This document shows positions 1 through 9,898 of a stretch of DNA of 64,000 nucleotides, piece after piece (positions within the stretch are counted from its first letter, which is position 1; each line of letters starts with the position of its first letter). Source of the DNA: Prillingera fragicola (Eukaryota; Basidiomycota; Tremellomycetes; Trichosporonales; Trichosporonaceae); the NCBI GenBank assembly GCA_002335605.1, contig BEDY01000006.1, positions 1,389,192-1,453,191 on the forward strand, written 5' to 3'. The notes beneath the pieces are model-generated. The model worked only from the letters and a program-made list of their open reading frames with translations, searched no databases and was not told the origin of the DNA. The position numbers were made by a program, and so were the translations under genes.

Positions 1-1021
1 TGAGCTCGAGACGAATCCCGGGTTTGTCAGGTCGTGACAAGTGTCATTGAGCTTTTTGTGTTTTAGTATAGACTACTGTAGCGCTTGTGAGGTATCCATT
101 TCCTTTCTGCGAGACTAAGCTTCCTGTTACCACCTGGAGAGCGCAGATGACGGACAACCGAAACGGCGAAGCAAGTGGTGGACAAGATCGTCTTGCTACT
201 TAATCAAGACACATGTGGCCAGCGGCAGCCGTCCAGTTGCGTCTCACGGGAACTTGCGTCCCAGCATGCATAGAAACATCTACCAAGGCCATATATCTCT
301 TTTCTGAAAGACTCAGTCTCCAGTGATCAGCTGCAAAGGGCATATATAGCAGGATTGGCCACATATGTGGACAAAAGTTGCGATATTAATTCAAGTCACG
401 CTCACCACCTGCTCAGCTTGGGACTCATCCAAAGCATCTCTCGGGACCTCGCACCCCCACATGAACAGTCCGTATATCATCTATACAGACGCAATGGGAG
501 ATCATGGTCGGCTTGTCTGTGTCAGCCTCGGGCTCAACCTTTTAATTAAATAATAATTTTGAATCAGTCCCCATTGCCACGGCTCATATCTTCTGGTCCT
601 CTTCCCGCCAGGACGTGGTAACGACGAACCGCGTCGTGTACAAGGGATAGGGCTACCGATAAATCACACCCGCGCCAGTGTTCTCGAACCAACGACCCAG
701 CGACAGTCACCACGATCAGCGAAGTGGCAGTGGCACGGAATAACTGCAAACCTCGGGCGGAATATCCCCCCGCACAAACCGGGGCAAGCTCGGTTTCTCG
801 CACGGCAACTTGTACCCGATTGCCCACTCTTCTTGGCTTGGGGCAGAGTCTTGTGCCAGCACAGCTGCGATCACGCTGAGACGCATCCTCCAGACCCAAG
901 CGCTCTGATCGAGCCTGCACGCTGCATGGACGAGGTGCGGCCATCAGAATGAACATGTACACTGCTGCATCGATCCGCCTGCTCTACATACCCGCACTCT
1001 ACAACGCTGCCTTTGGCGAGC
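1..1021. other. Left-edge intergenic region
   Basis: No gene could be supported here. Open frames on both strands have no recognisable domain, and their composition looks like non-coding DNA. The right end is the 3' flank of the minus-strand SDR gene that stops at 1022. An upstream gene may lie beyond the window edge. Confidence 0.5.
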
Positions 1022-1888
1022 TCAGAGCTTGGCCGAGAACTGAATACTCTGCCCGCCATCGACGACGATACCGGTACCCGTGCAGTGGGCACCTGCGCGG
1101 GAGGCAAAGAAGAGGGCGAGACCGCCGATATCCTCTGGCGAGCCGACACGGCCGGTCGGCTGGGTGCCCTCGAGGACGTCGCGCGAGGTCTCGAGGCCGT
1201 ACGCGGTCATGCGGCTTGGGAAGACGCCTGGGCAGATTGCGTTGACCATGATCTTCTTCTTTGCGAGGCTGCTTGCGAGCACGCGCGTGAGGTGCAGCGA
1301 CGCGGCCTTGGACGGCTGGTAGCTGTAGGTGCCGTTTCCGGGGGCGGAGAGGGATCCCTCTGCGTTGGGGGAGATTGCGGCCGTCGAGGCAATGTTGATG
1401 ACGGTGCCGTGGGCCGTGTTGGTCTTTCCGTGCTCGAGAATCGGGAGGAGGGCGACGGTGAGGTAGAACTGGGACTTTACGTTGAGGGCAAACACCTTGT
1501 CCCAGCCTGCTGCCTCTGGGAAGTCGGTCATGGGGGCGCCCCACGTGAGGCCGCTGTTGTTGACGAGAATGTCGAGGTGCGACTCGCGGTCCATGACCTG
1601 CTTGGCGAGCGCGTCGCAGCCGGCCTTGCTGCCGACGTCGGCCTGGAGCGCGATGCACGACCCGCCAGTCGTCTTGCCGAGCGGGTTGAGCGTCGCTGCT
1701 ACGCGCTCCAGGTCGGCCAGCTTGCGGCTCGCAATGTACACCTTGCACCCGTTGCGCACGTAGGCGGCCGAGATCATCTTGCCGATGCCAGTCGCGCCGC
1801 CAGTCACGAGAGCGACCTTGCCCTTGAGCGAAAAGAGCGTGTCAATGCCCAGCTCGGGCATGATCTCGGGGGCGGCGTCCTTGGGCAT
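1022..1888 (-). CDS. SDR-family oxidoreductase (RhlG / 3-oxoacyl-reductase-like)
   Basis: Intronless 288-residue short-chain dehydrogenase, expected to use NAD(P)H to interconvert a carbonyl and an alcohol. The Rossmann glycine motif TGGATGIG is at residues 29-36, the structural NNSG at about 110-113, catalytic Ser near 168, and the YxxxK pair at Tyr190/Lys194. Length and spacing are those of a classical SDR. The extended N-terminus before the first strand and the C-terminal VDGGQ motif resemble fungal members compared with rhamnolipid-type 3-oxoacyl reductases, but substrate cannot be read from sequence. There is no signal peptide, so it is probably cytosolic. A TATAAA-like element on this strand lies about 75 bp upstream (1963-1968). 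It is divergent from the SH3 membrane protein gene. Confidence 0.9.
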   Translation of the reverse strand: MPKDAAPEIMPELGIDTLFSLKGKVALVTGGATGIGKMISAAYVRNGCKVYIASRKLADLERVAATLNPLGKTTGGSCIALQADVGSKAGCDALAKQVMDRESHLDILVNNSGLTWGAPMTDFPEAAGWDKVFALNVKSQFYLTVALLPILEHGKTNTAHGTVINIASTAAISPNAEGSLSAPGNGTYSYQPSKAASLHLTRVLASSLAKKKIMVNAICPGVFPSRMTAYGLETSRDVLEGTQPTGRVGSPEDIGGLALFFASRAGAHCTGTGIVVDGGQSIQFSAKL

Positions 1889-2123
1889 GGTGTAGTTTTG
1901 GGTGGTGAGTAGGTAGGTGTGAGTGGGGAGTGTGAATGCTAGAGGTAGAGCAGGTGTGGGCTTATAAAGCGACCGAGAGTGTGGGGAGGTCGGTCATAAC
2001 CGTAGTAGCGACGATGGACGTTTCCGGCTACCACCGGCTCTGTGCTGATCTCGGGGGCTGTTGCCGTGCACGGTCACTGTACGGCCGAGGAATAGCTTCC
2101 GAAGTCCGAGAATGAGAGACACG

Positions 2124-2153
2124 TGGATAACATGCGATATTACGTATTATCCA
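2124..2153. promoter_or_regulatory. Inverted repeat TGGATAA/TTATCCA in divergent promoter
   Basis: TGGATAA (2124-2130) and its exact reverse complement TTATCCA (2147-2153) flank a 16-bp spacer in the 646-bp gap between the SDR gene (start 1888, minus) and the SH3 membrane protein gene (start 2535, plus). Each arm contains a GATAA core, so GATA-type zinc finger binding is possible. This is pattern evidence only. The rest of the gap holds a CT-rich stretch (about 2470-2510) just before the plus-strand start, common in fungal promoters. Confidence 0.4.
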
Positions 2154-2534
2154 AGTGAATGTCATTGACCGTGTTTACGTCAGGTCCCAGCGGCGATTAG
2201 GCATGCAAAGGGAGAGAACAATAGGCATGCCAAAAACACGCCTATCCACAAGCCTAACAGCTGTCACTGCCAAGGTGTCTGTGTTCCCTGAATCAGGGCG
2301 CAGGTTGGTGTGTTTCGTTTGTGTCTTCCCTGCCTTCCCTCTGCTGCGCCCCTCCGGCTGACCTTCCCTGTGCCATCCCACAGCCACATCCTTCCCTCTT
2401 TCTGCTTTCTTACTCTCGCTGTCGTCGTCGTCGTCGTCCTGCTGCAGTGCTGTAGGCAACTTGGCTTGCTTGCACTTTCACTCTCTCTCACTCTCTCACT
2501 CCCTCTTGTCAATACCATACACACCCTCGACACC

Positions 2535-5334
2535 ATGCTGCACACAGCCGCAGGAGCACTCCTCGCAGCAGCAGCAGCAGTGACGACACTGGCGCCTACT
2601 GTTCTCGCCCAGACTCCAGGTCAAGATGGCTGTCTCTCGCTCGCCGGATCCACAGTCTGCGCAGGATGTATGTTACTCTCGACACCCGTCACGCGCACAA
2701 CAACAACTGACACCCATGCAGTCCAAGACTCCTACATCTCAACATGGGACCTCGGACCCCAGTACCCATTCATGAACCAGGTAGACGACGTTTCCGACTT
2801 TGACAACCTCGGCACTTCCTTCTTCACCGCGACAACATCAGACTCGTTCCGCCGCAGCAAAATGGTCCAGCAGCTCGGCTGCAACCAGGGCTCGACCGCC
2901 AACACTGCCATCCGCTGGGAACGCACCGTCTACTGTGCCCTCTGGACCCAGCTCGCCGGGTCTCGCACTTGCACCAGGAGGCATGGTGAGTAGAGTTCAA
3001 GGGTTGTGCGACTTTTTAGCCTTGGCGCCGCCGAGCGTGCCTTTGTCTTCGTCGTCCCATTGTAGGAGTCCCTCTTGCTAACAATGACCAGTCGGCGCCG
3101 AAGGCCAGCGCCAAATCTGCCCCGACACTTGCACTCAGTTTGGCGCCGCCGAGACTGCGCTTACCAGCAACACTACCTTTTGCCCAGCCCGTGACCGCTC
3201 GGGAACCCGCGCTTCGACTCTGACCACGGACCTCCAGGCATGCAACAATGCCGCTGCCGCCGCCGGTGGACCCACCTGCATCTCGGGCGAGATGAACGAG
3301 GGCAACTGCGGCTTTGGAAACTGGACCGCCGGGCTGTGTATGGCGTGCGGCGTCGCCAACCCAGACCAGTGCTGCTACTCTGGTCCGTAGTCTACGTCAC
3401 CCAAGCCCACTTTAATGCTAACGCCTTCTGCAGCCGGCGTCACTCAGGACCAGTGTGGCTACATTCTCGCCGCTTCGACGTACACTACCACCGGCGCCGA
3501 TGGCAAGCCCACCAGCGGCGGTGCATCAAGCGGCAGCTCGTCCAAGAAGCTCAGCGGCGGTGCGATTGCCGGAATCGTCGTCGGTGTCGTCGGCGGTCTC
3601 TTGATCGTGAGTATCCTGTTCACAGCCCACAAGCACAGCCACAGAGCACTAATGACGTAGCTCGGTGGTCTTGCCTTCTGGTTCTGCTGCCGTCGCCGCA
3701 AGAACAACCGCACGACTAACACAAAGGGCGGCCACGTTCTCATGAACCAGTACGAAAAGGAGGACGCCACGCGCACGCACGACACCCACACTGGCCTTGT
3801 TGGCAACGCCGCGCCAGCTGCCGCCAACTCGACCACTGCCTCGCCCCCTCAAACCGGTACCTCCCGCATGGCTAATGCTGCCGGCACCCAGGCCCTCGGC
3901 GACCGCGGCGTGGCCGCTACGGGTGTTCCGGCTGCTGGTGTCACTGGCGGCCATGCCACTGGTGTCACTGGTGCTCCCGCTACCGGAATCACTGGCGGCC
4001 ATGCCTCTGGTGTCACTGGTGCTCCCGCTACCGGTGTCACGGGCGGCCATGCCACTGGCAGCCACAAGGGTGCTGTCGCCGCTGGAGCAGGTGCCGCTGG
4101 CCTCGCTGCCGGTGCCGCCGCCATGCACCACCACAACAAGCAGCAGCCTGCCGTCCCCTCGGGCACCATCAAGCCCGCTACGGCTTCGTCGCCACCTCGT
4201 CCTCTGCCTACCGCTCCCAAGGCTAGCTCGCCTACTGCTGCTCGTACTGTCGGTGCCCCCGCCTCGCCCACCACTGCCCGTAACATGACTGCTGGTGCTC
4301 CCAACGTCGCTTCCAACGTCCCTGTCGGTGCTACCTCTGGCGTTGCCACTGGTCACGGTGTCAACGCTCCCGGTGTCAACGCCCACCACTCTGGACCTGG
4401 TGCCGGCACTGTCGCCAGCGCTGCCGCCATCCCCGCTGCTGTCGCCGTCGCTTCTGCCGCTGTTGCCCACAACAAGTCGTCGCACTACGGCCCTGGCCCC
4501 GTCCCTGCTGGCGCCGCTCGTGCTCAGAGCCCCAACGCACCCGGCCACCCCATTGCACAAAACTATGCCCAGCCCCAGCAGAACTCTGCTCAGCCCCAGC
4601 AGACGTATGCCCAACCCCAGCAGAACGTCCAGCCACCCCAGGCCCCCTACGGTAACATGCCCGCCGGTGTCCCCCAGCCTGGCGCTCCCCAGGCTCCTTA
4701 CGCCGCTGGCCGCCCCGCCAACCCTTCGCAGCAATCGTTCACTTCCGCCCAGTCACACCAGTCCTACAACACTGCCCCCGGCACCCCCGGCAACGTCACT
4801 CCCCAGGGCATGCCTCCCACCTCTGGCTCTTCACACGGCCACGGCCCCGCTGTCGGAGCCGGCATCGCTGGTGCCGCCGTCGGCGCAGGCGCAGCTGCCA
4901 TGGCCGCCAAGCGCCATCAGCAGCCAACGCAGGCCCGTGGTCCCGTCCCCTTTGCTCCTCCCGGTCCAGCTGTCCCTGCCGCGCACGCCGCTCCTGGCAC
5001 AGCTCCGACGTTGGCAGCGCCCGACCAGCCGCAGCTCGCCCAGGCGGCTCCGGCTGCTGTCGCCGGCGTGCCGGACAATGGCGGTGTCCCGCCCTCCCAG
5101 GTGCCCAAGGTCCAGGACGCAAACGGCGTGTGGATCAACCGCGCGTCAGAAGTGGTTGCCGTGCACCCTTACACGCAGTCTCGCGGGGACGAGCTGACGC
5201 TCACTCCCGGGCTGCGTTTGCGTGTGCGCGAGCTCTTTGACGACGGATGGGCCACTGCGACCGTCTGCGCTGGGCAGGGACCAGCAACGGGCAAGCGTGG
5301 CCTGTTCCCGCTCGTGTGTGTCGAGGCGGCATAA
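2535..5334 (+). CDS. Single-pass membrane protein with Cys-rich ectodomain and C-terminal SH3 domain (Fus1-like architecture)
   Basis: Five exons (2535-2667, 2722-2985, 3092-3382, 3434-3606, 3661-5334) give 844 residues. The order is: signal peptide (first ~25 residues, Ala/Leu-rich, ending near VLAQ); an extracellular domain of about 240 residues with roughly 18 cysteines; a Gly/Ser-rich stalk; one transmembrane helix (AIAGIVVGVVGGLLI plus LGGLAFWF, split by intron 4); a basic stop-transfer CCRRRKN; a ~430-residue low-complexity cytosolic tail rich in Ala, Pro, Gln; and an SH3 domain in the last ~65 residues. The SH3 shows the VHPY start, the DELTL acidic loop, DDGW and the GLFPLVCVE end. 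Architecture resembles yeast Fus1, an SH3-bearing plasma membrane scaffold, but the ectodomain differs. A sensor or polarity scaffold role is inference. Confidence 0.85.
3940..4062 (+). repeat. In-frame 48-nt tandem repeat within SH3 protein tail
   Basis: About two and a half copies of a 16-residue unit of the form VTGGHATGVTGAPATG, with one Ile/Val and one Ser/Thr change between copies. It encodes part of the disordered linker between the transmembrane helix and the SH3 domain. A second short repeat, AQPQQ, recurs three times near 4563-4625. Such repeats are likely to vary in copy number between strains. Confidence 0.8.
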
Positions 5335-6131
5335 GACATTGGCCGGGCGAGACACTTGCTTCTATTTTCATTTACACATTGTCTGCGCGTTTAATAGCAG
5401 GCTGCACGCTCCCTTCCCGGGAGCCCAACTAGAGGCGTCTGACGACGAGAAGAGGACACGACCACACGCGACACCACACATACACGACAATGTGAGGGAT
5501 GGACTTTGGAGGCTGCTTTTGTATTTGTTTTAATTTTGTCAATCGCATGGATTTGACATTAAGCTGGCGAACTGGTGTGCGAAAGTTGCAGCGAGGAGGC
5601 GAGCGCGCAAGTGTCCACGATGATTCGAGGGTGAGGTCTGGATCGGAGATGAGTAGCATACCGCCGGAAGCACTGCCAAAGCCCTGGTCGGCAGCCAAGG
5701 GTTCTGCCCGCCCTGTGGGATGGAGGCGAATCAGCTATGAGTATCCCAAGCAAGGCAAGGGGTTATGGGCGCCACTGGCTGGGGCTTGGCGATGGAGGAG
5801 GGTGGGTTCCGCGCTGCTGGTCGGAACGATGTCCTTGCACCAGCTTTCCACTCTGTTTGGGGGTTGCTGTGGGCGTGCTCGCGACTGTTTTTTCGGGTGA
5901 TGAGGTCTGTCAACAATGCCGACCCCCGAAATGTGAATCTGCTCAGCAGACAAGATAAAGCATCTATATCTGCAAACCATCTTTGACCCATGCAGCGATG
6001 CAGGAAAGCGGCGCTCTCCCGTACATGAATTGACCCAGCAACGTGACGTAAACGGCAACGTTCCGCCCTCTTAGAGTTTGTCCACCTTGACGCATTCTCA
6101 TGCATCACTCCATCTCTCTTGACAGCACAAA
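5335..6131. other. Intergenic region between SH3 protein and second SDR
   Basis: Contains the 3' end of the SH3 gene and the promoter of the SDR starting at 6132. Overlapping short open frames on both strands (for example 5499-5900 and 5731-6147) show no recognisable domain, and I see no RNA gene. Confidence 0.5.
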
Positions 6132-7003
6132 ATGAGCAACCTGACATCGCTCGAGGGCAAGATCTGCGTCATCACTGGCGGAGGCGGGGGGATGGGTACT
6201 GCCATGGCCAAGGTAGGTGTGCGAGCGACCTCGACCGTCCGTGTCCACGTCGGCTGAAGTGTAGATGTTCCTCGAAGCCGGCGCCGAGGGCATAACCCTA
6301 GTCGACGAACGCGAGGACGCACTTGCGACGGCGGTAGCCTCGCTGCCGGCCGAGCACGTCGCGCGGGTCCTGACGATCACGGGCGACGTGACGCAGGAGA
6401 CGACCCATGCAAACTACATCAAGACCACGGTCGAGAAATGGGGGCGCATCGACATCAGCGTCCAGACAGCCGGCACCTGTCCTCCCCCGCGGTCCATCCT
6501 CGACACGAGCGTCGCCGACTGGGACACGACGTTTGCCGTGAACGGCCGCGGGGTCTTTCTCGGCCTCCGCGAGAGTATGAGGGCGATGCTGGCGTCCCCG
6601 AGCGGGGGCAAGGACTGCGCCATCGTCCTCATCGCGAGCCAGTTTGGCCTCGAGGGCCTGCCCGGGTTTGGCGCCTACAGCGCCAGCAAGTTTGCCGTTC
6701 GTGGGCTGATGCAGGTCGCGTCCCAGGAAGTCGCCGCGCAGGGGATCAGGATCAATGCCATCTGTCCCGGTCGTGAGTGTTGGGGCGCTGGAGGGAGCTG
6801 ACAGAGTGTAAGCGATCGACACGCGCATGATCCGTATCAACACGGACGACCAGATCAAGGCCATTGTGGGCGGTGTGCCGCTCGGTCGGTTGGGGCAGGC
6901 AGAGGAGATTGCCAGTGCGGCGCTGTTCTTGTGTTCCAAGGCTGGTGGATACTGTTCGGGAACGGCAATGAAGGTTGACGGTGGCATGGCGAGGTTTGCA
7001 TAG
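6132..7003 (+). CDS. SDR-family oxidoreductase
   Basis: Three exons (6132-6212, 6265-6772, 6813-7003) give 259 residues, the usual length for a classical short-chain dehydrogenase. The cofactor loop reads TGGGGGMG near residues 15-22, followed by an acidic LVDER after strand 2, which favours NAD over NADP. Catalytic Ser lies in IASQFG and the YSASK motif supplies Tyr and Lys. CPGPIDTRM follows the last strand and is created by splicing, which supports the final intron. The usual NNAG structural motif reads QTAG here, an uncommon substitution. It probably oxidises or reduces a small hydroxy/keto substrate in the cytosol; the substrate is unknown. Its 3' end faces the hydrolase gene 233 bp away. 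Confidence 0.9.
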
Positions 7004-7236
7004 GTGATGCAAAGTAGACAAGGGTATGCAAGGTGGCATGAGCTGGGGAGCGAGACAGCAAGCAAGTGGTGTCCGCCACGTACGCCACGTAGGACACCTC
7101 CTTGCTGACTCCACTGACTCTCCCATTACCTCTGCACACACCTATTCACCTTGGCGTCAGAGCGCCAAATGGAGATGGGTTGATATTGTCATGACCTTCA
7201 TACAACTCTATCGTGTTCCGATGCACGCCGGCACGC

Positions 7237-8273
7237 TCAAGCCGCCTCACTGAGTCCCCATCTCCAGCACCACTCTGCGGTCCGCCTGACCATGTTCGGC
7301 GAGCACTTGTGCCCATACCCCTCCTCCAACTCGTACTCTACATCCCCGGGCGTCACAGCGTCCGCGACCATCTTCTCCAGCACAGGCAAGCCGCGCTTTG
7401 GTGGCAAGGCCCAGTCGATGGCACCATGCAGCGAGAGAATCTTCTTGTTTGCGTACACGTTCCCCGGCTCTGTCTTTGCGAGGTAGCTCCGCGTCCCTGC
7501 TGGATAATAGAACGGGTCGACCTTGTATTCAATCCCCCTTCCCTCAAAGTGTGCGCTGAGCGTCTCGGACGGGATAGTAACAATGGGCACACCGATCCTG
7601 ATCCGCGGGTCCTCGCGCAGCATCCGCCAGACAGTGTGGCCGCCCATGCTGATCCCGGCAGGCATCCACTCGACAATCTCGCGCTCGTCGTGCGGGAAGA
7701 GGTAGGAGGCGAGAAACTGCATGATCAGGTTGTGGTCTTGCTGCACGCCGTAGATTGTCGCAATCATGTCGATCAGGTGCACGGGGTTGATGTCAAAGGA
7801 GAGGTTGCGGTTGCGGTCCTTTGTGCGGGTGCCGTGGTTGCGAGCGTCCTGCGCCGTCAGCTCTGTGGGCACAGGGGGCAGAGGAACTCACAGTGCAGAC
7901 GACGAGGACGTCGCGGGTCTTGCGCCGGCCGCTAGACTGCTCGTACCGCTTAATCTCGCCGAGGAGTCCCGAGGCCATGGGCTCCATGTTCTGGGCGTTG
8001 TTGCAGCGACCATGGGAGAGGAGCTGCAGTTGTTAGCCATGTCCGTACAGCAGCATGCTCGAGACTTGTCGTTGCCAAGGAGCATGGACTCACGATGACA
8101 CCGATAGGCAAGTTGCTATCCTTGATCTCCTCGAGACCGTATACGTGAACGTCGAGGTCTACGAGCACAATGGTTTTCTTGGACCATGACTTGTGATCGA
8201 GAATGAGCGAGGGGAAGTCAAACTTGTGGGCTGGGCCCGAGGGCATGCCGTGTGTTGGGGCTACTGCAGGCAT
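7237..8273 (-). CDS. Alpha/beta-hydrolase family protein
   Basis: Three exons on the minus strand (8273-8094, 8023-7892, 7848-7237) give 307 residues; the second intron is only 43 nt. After a strand ending VIVLLSHGR (oxyanion HG), a conserved DARNHG segment is made by joining exons 2 and 3. The nucleophile elbow GISMGG supplies the catalytic Ser, and the C-terminal GYGHKCS offers the His. No signal peptide is seen, so the protein is probably intracellular. The fold suggests an esterase, lipase or lactonase acting on a small ester; the exact substrate is not evident. The thioesterase gene lies upstream on the same strand. Confidence 0.85.
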
Positions 8274-8724
8274 GGCGCTGGATGGTGGTGAGACTGGTTC
8301 CGGGCGAGAGATGGGCAGCGTTAAGAAAGTCTATGTATTCTAGTCAGAGTCAATGAGGACAAGCAGTGACTACTGTCGAGGACGGAGTAGATGTGGAAAC
8401 GGACATCGCTCGGCCGGCGCGGTGGATTGCCGGATGCCGGCCATGACCGACGAGACGCGTCCGAGTATCGAGGAGTATCCTCGACGGTTGTCACCGGTTC
8501 GCGAACGGTACGATTATGCGCTGAGCAACCAAGGCTGGATCAGCAAGCCAGGTGGGACTCACTGATAGCTCGACGCTGTCGAGAATGCCATGCATGCTCT
8601 GATGCGCGTTCGCCGCCATCTAGCTTCTGCCTCACCTCGGCGTGCCCCATCTCCACCCCAGTCTGCCGTATTCCAAGTCCATGCATCTACCTTCCTACAT
8701 TTACAACCTCCTCCGGTACCGCTT
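8274..8724. other. Intergenic region between hydrolase and thioesterase genes
   Basis: Promoter of the hydrolase and 3' flank of the thioesterase, both minus strand. Apart from the two palindromes listed separately (8468-8508) I see nothing else. Confidence 0.5.
8468..8508. promoter_or_regulatory. Pair of palindromes upstream of hydrolase
   Basis: TCGAGGA-GTA-TCCTCGA (8468-8484) is a perfect 7-bp inverted repeat with a 3-bp loop. Ten bp further on, GTTCGCGAAC (8497-8506) is a perfect 10-bp palindrome lying inside CCG-N9-CGG (8494-8508), a spacing compatible with Zn2Cys6 dimers. They sit about 190-235 bp upstream of the hydrolase start codon. Function as operator is inference. Confidence 0.35.
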
Positions 8725-9614
8725 CTACAACTTGGCCTTGGCCCCTTCCTCCAGCCTTGGGTCGCCGATAGGCAACATCAGCTCTCCGTCGGGCGTAAAC
8801 TTATGCGTCGCCTCGACGGGGAACATCGCCATGGTGTGCGAGCCGAACCCGCACTGCTTGCCGTTGACGCTGAAGTTTACGCGGGTGAAGGCCAGGCGTT
8901 TGCCTGTGCTGTCAGCGAGTGAACAATACCATAGAGGCAGCGAGAAGCGAGCAAGGGTGTAGCTGGAGACAACATAGCCTTGCAGCTTTGCACACTGCAA
9001 CGCCCCAACCACGCCGACGATCTACCAATCACTCATGACTCACCTTGATTAACCGCATACCCCTCAATGATCAGGTCATCACCTAGTTGGCCGCAGGGAC
9101 GCACAAACTCCTGGCTCATGTTGGTGCTAACCGTGTGCGACCAGGGGTAGCCCAGAGTGGTGAGGGCGAGCCAGGCGACTTCGTCGAGCAGCTGCGCGCA
9201 GTGTGAGCCCGGATCAGATCCACGCGACGACCAGTATGGTCTGCAAGCTTACAGTCATGACACATCCGCCATGGGTGTGCTGCTCGTCAGCTCCGTGCTC
9301 TGCAGCAACAAATAGCCACTCACGCCATTGCCGTTCAAGTGCTTCTCCTTCAGAGTGAGCTTCGTCTTGACCCACCCCGGCTTAGCCTCAAGGATCTCGA
9401 GCTGTGCTACCGTCAGAACCAAGTCCAGGCCAAAACTCAGAACACGCACAGTTTCCATGACATTTGTGCCGTGGCCTGCTGGTCAGTATCTCTGATTCGG
9501 TCAAGAGGCGCGACACTTACCACCCATTTTCATGCCAACCTCAAAAGCCTGTCATTAGCAGCCGCCCCCCCCCCAATGGTGACTCACTTCACGCGCGTTC
9601 TTGACACAAGCCAT
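8725..9614 (-). CDS. Hotdog-fold thioesterase (PaaI / ACOT13-like)
   Basis: Six small exons (9614-9588, 9548-9521, 9475-9324, 9279-9253, 9191-9044, 8903-8725) give 186 residues. Splicing assembles the family signature HGGCVMTLLDEVAWLAL: the His-Gly-Gly turn followed by the hotdog helix with its conserved Asp. Downstream come TVSTNMSQEFVRP and the last strands GKRLAFTRVNF, as in acyl-CoA thioesterases. The role would be hydrolysis of an acyl- or aryl-CoA thioester in cytosol or mitochondrion. Exons of 27 and 28 nt make this gene hard for automatic prediction. The exact edge of exon 3 could shift by 3 nt (CAGCAG acceptor). Confidence 0.85.
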
Positions 9615-9898
9615 CTTTGCGTTGTATAAACTGAGAAATAAGCAACAGCGAAATGTCAACAAATGCTCTAGTTTTCATATAAAGAGTTCGCGGGCACGGG
9701 TGTCGGGCAGTGCCGATGGTAACCGACATAACCGGCTTTTCCGCATTTCTTCCAGCGGCAACGACAGACGGGACGGAGACGAGCGCCTTGGCGGCCGTTG
9801 TGTTGGTGTGCAGCGAGTGCGGCGGTGTGTCATGACCGTGTTGCAGTTGCTTCCTCTCTGTTCTCTACTTCTTTGCATTCGGATCGTACAAGCAAACA

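Noticed and set aside
564..962. 132-residue minus-strand frame near the left edge
   Set aside because: No conserved motif, basic low-complexity translation, and no splice-supported extension.
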